NCBI GenBank assembly: GCA_050735975.1
Contig: JBOHVS010000072.1
Span: 1-37,952, forward strand
Length of the DNA: 37,952 nucleotides
Direction of reading: 5' to 3'
Origin: DATMBL01 sp050735975
GTDB taxonomy: Bacteria > Desulfobacterota > Binatia > UBA9968
Every line of letters starts with the position of its first letter. The first letter of the stretch is position 1. The notes below the pieces were generated by a model. That model did no database searches, had not been told where the DNA came from, and saw only the letters and a program-made list of their open reading frames with translations. Shown here one piece after another: positions 32,182 through 37,952 of the stretch. Position numbers and translations under genes: made by a program.

Positions 32182-33165
32182 TCAGTCGCCGCTCTTGTCC
32201 AGCCGAAACTGCAAGAGCAAGGTACGCTGTAATGGATGAAAATTATCGTCGGAGACTAGATAAATCATCGTCCCCTTGAGCGGGTCTTCTTGAACCGCCA
32301 CTCCCTCGAAGTTGTCCACCGCAAGCGGCGGATCGAGCCGGAGGATTTCTTCCCCGTTGAGCTCGGCTCCGGGTCGAATGCTGTCCCGGCTGATGAATTT
32401 GAGCCGGGCGCGCAACGTTCCAAAAAGCGTATAGCTTCGCTCGAGAACGATTACGTCGCCGCTTCGTAGCGCGACGCAATCGGATACACGAAAGCCGCCG
32501 GAAGGCGTATAGGAAAGCTCGGCAAAGCGACCGTTATCGATAAGCCAGCCTTTAAAGCTGCCATCGGCATTTTGAAATTCCTCGGTCAAAGCCAAAATCC
32601 GACCATCCGGAAGAACGGCTACTCCCTCCAGCCCGCCATTGTTGGGCGCATTGGTGACTTCAGGCGGTAGCGGAACAGATACGGGCGGAGAAGTAAAATT
32701 TGCCGGAGGCGGAGGATAACGCCAGAGGCGGTGGGCCTGCTCGAAGGCGACGATGAACGAACCATCCGGGGTTCGAGCCAGCGCCTCGGAATCGGTTAGC
32801 ACTCCCGCCACCCGCGTTTTGTCCGGGGCGACCAGCGGTTTAATCTCCCAGTCCGCCAGATCCACCAGACTACCGTCTGGGTGGAAAACCATTCTTGCTG
32901 AAAGCCAGCGTCCTTTATCGGATACTGCGTACAGTTTGTTATCGGGCCCAAAGGCTAAGCCGGATAAACCGCCGAACCGGTCGTCTCCGGACTTCAATTG
33001 AAAAGCGCTCATCAAGATCAACTTACCAAAATGTTTCTGTTCCGGATTGCGCGAATCCAGCGCGATCGGAACCAGTTCGACGACACGGGAGTTTGCGATG
33101 AGTCCAGTGCACGAAACCACGAACAGAAGCAGCGCTGCTCTAAGCAATCCCACCAGAACCTTCAT
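32182..33165 (-). CDS. Esterase-like activity of phytase family protein, probable lipoprotein
   Basis: A 327-residue exported protein. The leader MKVLVGLLRAALLLFVVSC ends in a lipobox-like VVSC, with Cys19 as likely lipidated residue. The mature part has RFGGLSGLAFGPDNKLYAVSDKG, TDSEALARTPDGSF, NNGGLEGVAVLPDGR and VDNFEGVAV, the repeated blades of the phytase-like beta-propeller domain (PF13449). Members are predicted phosphoesterases or esterases; few have been tested. It is divergent from the molybdenum enzyme at 33413. Confidence 0.85.
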   Translation of the reverse strand: MKVLVGLLRAALLLFVVSCTGLIANSRVVELVPIALDSRNPEQKHFGKLILMSAFQLKSGDDRFGGLSGLAFGPDNKLYAVSDKGRWLSARMVFHPDGSLVDLADWEIKPLVAPDKTRVAGVLTDSEALARTPDGSFIVAFEQAHRLWRYPPPPANFTSPPVSVPLPPEVTNAPNNGGLEGVAVLPDGRILALTEEFQNADGSFKGWLIDNGRFAELSYTPSGGFRVSDCVALRSGDVIVLERSYTLFGTLRARLKFISRDSIRPGAELNGEEILRLDPPLAVDNFEGVAVQEDPLKGTMIYLVSDDNFHPLQRTLLLQFRLDKSGD

Positions 33166-33412
33166 GAGCTACTTGATTCTGTTGCGATTAATACGAGGCT
33201 TGACACCAGAACATGGCCGTTATACGGAAGGGGAGCTTGGCATTTGGATTGCTTTATTACCGTTCATCAGATGGAGTTCGTTATTCAACTCGCCGTCAGA
33301 ATGCGCCGGTTATCTACGTATTCTAACAGATTTCCGAACCAGTTAAATCTCCGGCCGGCGAAACGAATGTACAACTACGAATACCGCCGGTCGAAGTTAG
33401 GATGGTGATCCA

Positions 33413-35668
33413 ATGAAAACCGACATCCATAGCTTTTCGGTCATTGGCACTTCGGTGCCGCGCGTCGACGGCGTTGATAAAGTAACGGGCAAAGCGAGAT
33501 ACACCGGCGATCTGGTTATCCCTGGAATGATCGAAGGAAAATTCCTGCGCAGTCCCTACGCCCACGCGCGCATTCGTTCGATCGACGTCAAAGACGCAGA
33601 GGCGCTTCCGGGAGTCGTAGCGGTGATCACCAGCAAGGATTTCACGGATATAAGTCCTTATGTGGGGCGCGGCAAGAACAAAGATCAGCCGATCATCGCG
33701 GTGGATCGGGTGATCTTTGCCGGTCAGCCGGTGGCGGCTGTTGCCGCGGTCGATTGCGCGACGGCGGAAGAGGCGTTGGGCAAGATTCAAGTGGAGTACG
33801 ACGAGCTGCCCGCGGTCATCGATATTAAAGAGGCGATCGCTGATGGTGCGCCACTGGTTCATTCCTTCGCCGAGAGAAACATCTGTTTCCAAACCGAGCT
33901 CGTTAAAGGCGACGTGGAAAAGGGTTTTGTCCAGGCGGATGAGATCTTCGAGGACAGCTTCGAGTTTCCGATGATCTATCACTACTCCATGGAGCCGCAC
34001 ACGGCGATCGCGCAGGTAGATAGCGACGGCATCAATGTTTGGACTTCGACCGGTCACCCCTTCGGCGTCCGCCAGGAGGTCGCACAGATCTTTCATTATC
34101 CGTTGTCCAAAATACGAGTCCATGTGAATTTCGTCGGCGGCGCGTACGGCAGCAAGTCAGGGGGAAAAATCGAGCCGCTGGTCGTCGCCCTGGCGCGAAA
34201 AGCACAGCGACCCGTCAGGGTCGCGCAGAATGTCTTTGAGGCGATGGCGACCTGCCGCCGTCATGCGATTAGTTGCAAACTTAAAACCGGTGTGAAAAAA
34301 GACGGGACGCTGATCGCCAAACAGGCGGAGATTTATCTCAACACCGGCGCTTACGCTGAAACCGGGCCGATCGTTACCGGTCGAACACTGACGCGCATCC
34401 TCGGTCCATATCGCTATCCGCATATAAAGGTGAATTCGTACTGTGTTTACACCAACACCGTCTCCGCTGCTTCATTCCGTTCCATCGCCGGACCGCAGAC
34501 CGCATGGGCGACAGAGTCGCAGATGGACATCATCGCGCAAAAGCTCGGGCTTGATCCGGTGGAGATGCGGTTGAAGAATCTCGTCAAAAAAGGCGAAGAG
34601 ATCAGACCCAAATACAGGCCGCTGGATGCAGATCTTGCCAAAGGGTTAAAACTCGTCACTGACAAGTTAGGTTGGGACGGCTCCGTGAGCAAAGAAGGCC
34701 GGGGCCGGGGCGTCGGTTTCGGTACAACTGATCCCGGCGCGCCGCTCGCTTCCACCTCGACAGTGCACGTGCTCGCCGATGGTAGCGTGGTGCTACTGTG
34801 CGGCACCGTGGAACTGGGCCAGGGCGCCAAAACCGTGATGAGCCAGATCGTTGCCGAAGAGCTGTTAGTGCCGCTTGAACGGGTTACGATCCGTCCCATT
34901 GATACAGCGTTCACTCCCTTCGATCGCTCCACAGGCTCGAGCCGTTCGACAACGGTGATGGGCAAGGCCGTGGAGTTTGCGGGTGCGGACGCGCGGCAAC
35001 AGATTCTCGAACTTGCCGCCGAGCATTTCGAAGCGCCCGAGGAAGCGATCACTCTGAAGGACGGCGAAGCGCTGGCCGGGGGCAAGAAAGTCTCTTACGG
35101 CGAGTTGATTCACCATCACTTTGCCATGCAAGGCGGCGAGCTGGTGGGACGAGGCTACGCCCATAGCGGCATGGCGCCTGATCCAGCGAATCCGCTTTTC
35201 TGGGAAATCGGCATCGGCGCCGTCGAAGTCGATGTCGATCGCGAGACCGGCAAAGTCCATGTTGAAAAATACGTCACCGCGGCGGACGCGGGCAAGGCGC
35301 TCCACCCACTGCAATGCGAAGGACAGGACGAGGGCTCCGCAATGATGGGATTCGGCCATACGTTCTACGAATCGTACCACTATGAGGCGGGCCAGATTAT
35401 CAATTCGACCCTGGCCGACTACAAGGTTCCGACCTTCGACGACGTCCCCGCGGAATTCGAATCGATTCTCATCGAGGACGGCAACGGCCCCGGTCCGTAC
35501 GGCGCCAAGGGGTTAGGCGAAGGCGGCATCATTCCCGTGGCGCCGGCCGTGGCCAATGCGATTGCATGGAGCACTGGCGCTAGGATTAAAGAATTGCCGC
35601 TGACGCCGGAGAAAGTCTGGCGGGCGTTAAAGGAGGTTTCCAATGAAACGAATAATGCCGGGATTTAA
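33413..35668 (+). CDS. Xanthine dehydrogenase/aldehyde oxidase family molybdopterin-binding subunit
   Basis: A 751-residue molybdenum hydroxylase large subunit. It begins with an aldehyde-oxidase a/b hammerhead region (VTGKARYTGDLVIPGM, FLRSPYAHARI), then the cofactor domain with VNFVGGAYGSKSGGK near 245, SFRSIAGPQTAWATESQMD near 355 and the catalytic glutamate in GAKGLGEGGIIPVAPAVANA near 700. Such enzymes hydroxylate aldehydes, N-heterocycles or aromatic thioester rings. They usually work with FAD and 2Fe-2S subunits, neither of which is adjacent. ATG 33413 has AGGATGG upstream. The stop overlaps the next gene by 26 bases. Confidence 0.9.
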   Translation: MKTDIHSFSVIGTSVPRVDGVDKVTGKARYTGDLVIPGMIEGKFLRSPYAHARIRSIDVKDAEALPGVVAVITSKDFTDISPYVGRGKNKDQPIIAVDRVIFAGQPVAAVAAVDCATAEEALGKIQVEYDELPAVIDIKEAIADGAPLVHSFAERNICFQTELVKGDVEKGFVQADEIFEDSFEFPMIYHYSMEPHTAIAQVDSDGINVWTSTGHPFGVRQEVAQIFHYPLSKIRVHVNFVGGAYGSKSGGKIEPLVVALARKAQRPVRVAQNVFEAMATCRRHAISCKLKTGVKKDGTLIAKQAEIYLNTGAYAETGPIVTGRTLTRILGPYRYPHIKVNSYCVYTNTVSAASFRSIAGPQTAWATESQMDIIAQKLGLDPVEMRLKNLVKKGEEIRPKYRPLDADLAKGLKLVTDKLGWDGSVSKEGRGRGVGFGTTDPGAPLASTSTVHVLADGSVVLLCGTVELGQGAKTVMSQIVAEELLVPLERVTIRPIDTAFTPFDRSTGSSRSTTVMGKAVEFAGADARQQILELAAEHFEAPEEAITLKDGEALAGGKKVSYGELIHHHFAMQGGELVGRGYAHSGMAPDPANPLFWEIGIGAVEVDVDRETGKVHVEKYVTAADAGKALHPLQCEGQDEGSAMMGFGHTFYESYHYEAGQIINSTLADYKVPTFDDVPAEFESILIEDGNGPGPYGAKGLGEGGIIPVAPAVANAIAWSTGARIKELPLTPEKVWRALKEVSNETNNAGI

Positions 35669-36701
35669 ACTTGTAGTTTTCAGCACTCTGTTGGTTCTCC
35701 TGGCTTCCTCATCGGGGTTCTCCCAGGCTCCCTTTTATCAAGGAAAAACCATCACCATCATTAGGGGCGGCTCCCCGGGAGGCCTCGGCGACATGCGCAC
35801 CAGGGCGATGGCGACCTATTTAAAGAAGCACATACCCGGCAACCCAACCATTTTGATCGAGTTCATGCCGGGTGGAGGAGGTCGGAAGGCTGCCAACCAC
35901 ATCTATCGCGGTACGCGCCCGGATGGCCTTACTATCGGCAGTGCGCCCGGCGGGATGGTGTTTTCCGCCATCCTGGGCGAAACGGGTGTTGACTATGATC
36001 TGGACAAGTTTATCTATCTCGGCTCGCCGAACAGCGAATCGCACTACGTGTTCTTTACCAATGCAAAGCTCGGCTTCAATAGCTTGGAAAAGCTGCGGGG
36101 CCATTCCGGCTTGAGGATCGGCGCCCAGACCGTGGGGCACCCGATCTATTACACCGGTCGCCTGTTTGCTTACGTGCTCGGGTTAAAGGAGCCTAAATTT
36201 ATCACTGGCTACTCTTCCCCTGAGCTTGATGTGGCCATGCTGAGGGATGAACTGGATGCTACGTCGGGCGTCGCCAGCAGTTTACTTAAGCAGAACCCCG
36301 AGTTTGTGGAGAAGCGGCTGATGAATTTTCATGCCGTCGTAGAGATTCCCAAAGGGGACAAGCATCCCCGCTTCGCCAATCTCCCGGAACTGGAGACCTT
36401 CGTCAAGTCGGAAAGGGAGCGCCAGCTGATCGCTCTGCACCGCACTTTCAGACTTGCCGGGTCGCCATTTATGTTGGCTCCCGGCACGCCTAAGGAGCGG
36501 GTGAATATTCTGCAGGAGGCTATACGCAAAATTTTTGCCGATCCTGAATTTCATTCCGAGTATAAGAAGTTGGCGGGTGAAGAGGCATCGCCGCTCTTGC
36601 CCCAGGAGCTCGCAAAGGCGATCAGAGAACTTCCCAGGGAGCCTGAAACTATTGAATTCTACAAGATGCTAGGCGGGACCCAAGCTCTGCCACCGCGCTG
36701 A
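35643..36701 (+). CDS. TctC/Bug-type extracytoplasmic solute-binding protein
   Basis: A 352-residue exported protein with signal peptide MKRIMPGFKLVVFSTLLVLL up to about SGFSQA. It has the Bug/TctC pattern FYQGKTITIIRGGSPGGLGD near 32-51, EFMPGGGGRKAANHIYRGTRPDG and late APGTPKERVNILQEAIRKIF. Family members bind carboxylates such as citrate, aromatic acids or nicotinate for the TctABC importer, but no TctA or TctB lies here. AAGGAGGT at 35630-35637, inside the previous gene, sets ATG 35643 and the 26-base overlap couples the two genes. Confidence 0.87.
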   Translation: MKRIMPGFKLVVFSTLLVLLASSSGFSQAPFYQGKTITIIRGGSPGGLGDMRTRAMATYLKKHIPGNPTILIEFMPGGGGRKAANHIYRGTRPDGLTIGSAPGGMVFSAILGETGVDYDLDKFIYLGSPNSESHYVFFTNAKLGFNSLEKLRGHSGLRIGAQTVGHPIYYTGRLFAYVLGLKEPKFITGYSSPELDVAMLRDELDATSGVASSLLKQNPEFVEKRLMNFHAVVEIPKGDKHPRFANLPELETFVKSERERQLIALHRTFRLAGSPFMLAPGTPKERVNILQEAIRKIFADPEFHSEYKKLAGEEASPLLPQELAKAIRELPREPETIEFYKMLGGTQALPPR

Positions 36702-36716
36702 GTGAGGATAAAAAAT

Positions 36717-37214
36717 ATGAAGACAGAAAAGGCACAACTCGTCGTCAACGGGCTTAAGGAAGCCGGCATCGATTTTGCCGCCGGGGTCCCGGACGCCCAA
36801 TTTATTGAAGTCTATAAAATGGTCCAGAAGGATCCCGACATTCGCTATGTGGGGACAGCCAACGAAGCTGAGGCGGCCGGCGTCGGATTCGGCGCCTGGT
36901 TTGGTGGTAAGAAGCCGGCGCTTCTTCTTGCTACTTCCGGACTGCTGGTTGCGACCTATCATCTGGCGCGCATCAATCTGTTACACGAGGTGCCAATGTT
37001 GGTGTTGATACCTTACCGTGGAGATATCGGCGATCCCCGCTGGCTGGGACTTTACAAGAAGACCACCGAGCCCGGCCTCAACGCAATGGATATTCCCTAT
37101 CGCATCGTGAGCCGGTCGGCGGACATTGTCCGATCCATCAAAGAATGCAACGAGAGCGCGCGCGCCTGGCTAAAGCCAGTGGCGGTGCTCTTGAACGAGG
37201 AGGCTTTATGGTAA
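36717..37214 (+). CDS. Thiamine-diphosphate decarboxylase, Pyr-domain (alpha) subunit
   Basis: A 165-residue protein equal to the N-terminal Pyr domain of a ThDP enzyme, as in split sulfopyruvate or phosphonopyruvate decarboxylases. VGTANEAEAAGVGFGAWFGG carries the cofactor-activating glutamate (E50 or E52), and LLLATSGLLVATYHLARI follows. ATG 36717 has GAGGA about 8 bases before; the GTG at 36702 is a weaker option. The companion PP-domain subunit overlaps its stop. The substrate is a 2-oxoacid by family; sulfopyruvate is one candidate. Confidence 0.83.
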   Translation: MKTEKAQLVVNGLKEAGIDFAAGVPDAQFIEVYKMVQKDPDIRYVGTANEAEAAGVGFGAWFGGKKPALLLATSGLLVATYHLARINLLHEVPMLVLIPYRGDIGDPRWLGLYKKTTEPGLNAMDIPYRIVSRSADIVRSIKECNESARAWLKPVAVLLNEEALW

Positions 37215-37834
37215 CACGGTGGAGTTTGCTCAATGAATTATCAGCGTTTGTTGCCGATGACGTGCTGGTTGTCTCCAGTATCGGCAACAACAGCGGTTTC
37301 TGGGGCCAGCTTAAAGATCGGGAAGCCAACCTGTTTCACGTCACCATGGGAATGTGCACTTCAACGGCGCTGGGGCTCGCCCTGGCTTTGCCCAACCGAA
37401 AGGTTCTTGCGCTCGATGCCGACGGCAACCTTACTTTGAACCTCGCAGTATTGGGCACGGTTGCCAACGAAGCTCCGCAGAATCTTACGATTATCCTCAT
37501 GGACAATCGCAATTATCTGGGGAGTAACAAAAAAGAGCCGGGAATGCCCACAGCCACCGCCGGGAAAATGAATCTCGAAGAAGTGGCCAAGGGCTGCGGC
37601 ATTGCCAGTGCCTGCACGGTCGAAGAAATCGCCGCGTTTCGCACCGAGGTTCGGAAGGCGCTCTCAAGTCATGGTCCTCATTTCATTCGTGCCAGAATCG
37701 AAGCGCTGGATAATGACCGGTCGCCGAGAACCAAACGTGTTTCCGATCCGCGTGAAAATAAGTATCAGTTCGCCAACTACATTCAAAAAACCGAAGGTGT
37801 AGAAATTCTTGGCAGCGGACTCGGAGGGGGTTGA
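37208..37834 (+). CDS. Thiamine-diphosphate decarboxylase, PP-domain (beta) subunit
   Basis: A 208-residue protein equal to the C-terminal diphosphate-binding domain. The metal/cofactor motif reads LDADGNLTLN (D72-G73) and ends about 27 residues later in IILMDNRNYLGS (N100/N102). ATG 37208 follows GAACGAGGAGG and overlaps the alpha stop by 7 bases, so the two subunits are made together. Together they are about 370 residues, the size of a sulfopyruvate decarboxylase. The tail (IQKTEGVEILGSGLGGG) is unremarkable. Confidence 0.83.
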   Translation: MVTRWSLLNELSAFVADDVLVVSSIGNNSGFWGQLKDREANLFHVTMGMCTSTALGLALALPNRKVLALDADGNLTLNLAVLGTVANEAPQNLTIILMDNRNYLGSNKKEPGMPTATAGKMNLEEVAKGCGIASACTVEEIAAFRTEVRKALSSHGPHFIRARIEALDNDRSPRTKRVSDPRENKYQFANYIQKTEGVEILGSGLGGG

Positions 37835-37896
37835 TTTGTTGAGACGGAATTGGAATAGAAATAACTGTAGGCTTAACACTCATAAGGAGACCAGCT

Positions 37897-37952
37897 ATGG
37901 AAAAACCAAGAATCCGCCACATCGCTATCAATGTTCAGGACCGGGAAAAGAC
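37897..37952 (+). CDS. VOC/glyoxalase-family protein, N-terminal end (partial)
   Basis: ATG 37897 with AAGGAG at about 37883 starts MEKPRIRHIAINVQDREK and runs off the right edge. The RHIAINVQD strand is typical of the vicinal-oxygen-chelate fold (glyoxalase, extradiol dioxygenase or epimerase members). The function cannot be chosen from 18 residues. It follows the decarboxylase pair by 62 bases and may belong to the same transcript. Confidence 0.65.
   Translation, partial: MEKPRIRHIAINVQDREK

Noticed and set aside
33200..33226. TTGACA with TATACG before the molybdenum hydroxylase gene
   Set aside because: The spacer is about 15 bases and the site lies about 190 bases before the gene. Not strong enough to list.
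30984..37834. A firm sulfolactate degradation pathway from the Ldh gene and the ThDP decarboxylase pair
   Set aside because: The genes are far apart on opposite strands and no sulfoacetaldehyde-handling gene is visible. Kept only as a possibility.

Overview
The window looks like chromosome from an uncultured soil- or sediment-type bacterium with moderately high GC. The mix of UbiD-type decarboxylases, Rieske oxygenases, many solute-binding proteins and dispersed palindromic repeats recalls deltaproteobacteria-related lineages such as Binatota, Tectomicrobia or NC10. This placement is an impression; no rRNA or marker gene is present to test it. No tRNA, rRNA, CRISPR array or intact insertion sequence was seen.

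Region 1 (1-722) holds the tail of an unknown gene and a frameshifted remnant of an IS200-like (REP-associated) transposase. Region 2 (723-24819) is an unbroken run of plus-strand genes that appears to consist of two related modules. Module A (723-about 13277) has a bicupin, a UbiD-type decarboxylase, a Rieske oxygenase, a Gfo/Idh/MocA dehydrogenase, a periplasmic-binding-fold protein without signal peptide, three exported solute-binding proteins, a small cupin and a fused two-domain ABC permease. Module B (13358-24819) repeats most of these classes in another order: binding-fold protein without signal peptide, UbiD, three exported binding proteins, Rieske oxygenase, bicupin, fused permease and the only ABC ATPase. 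Read together they suggest uptake of aromatic acids or similar organic anions, ring hydroxylation, rearomatisation and decarboxylation. The adjacent Rieske, Gfo/Idh and binding-fold genes match, class by class, the phthalate 4,5-dioxygenase, cis-dihydrodiol dehydrogenase and 4,5-dihydroxyphthalate decarboxylase steps.

Region 3 (24842-28255, minus strand) encodes an MFS transporter, a LigB-type extradiol dioxygenase that could cleave the ring of the resulting catechol, and a BNR/Asp-box beta-propeller. Region 4 (28475-30872) has two glycosyltransferases and a 24-residue membrane micropeptide. Region 5 (30984-33165, minus strand) has an Ldh-type malate/lactate dehydrogenase homologue and a phytase-like esterase lipoprotein. 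Region 6 (33413 to the end, plus strand) has a lone molybdenum hydroxylase large subunit, a TctC/Bug binding protein, a split thiamine-diphosphate decarboxylase pair and the start of a VOC-family protein; tight spacing suggests co-transcription.

Intergenic DNA carries at least two families of palindromic repeats. One 126-bp inverted-repeat element at 3459-3584 has a 4-bp target duplication and sits inside a second palindromic repeat. Missing partners are notable: no UbiX-type prenyltransferase, Rieske reductase or ferredoxin, second ABC ATPase, FAD or 2Fe-2S subunits for the molybdenum enzyme, or TctA/TctB.
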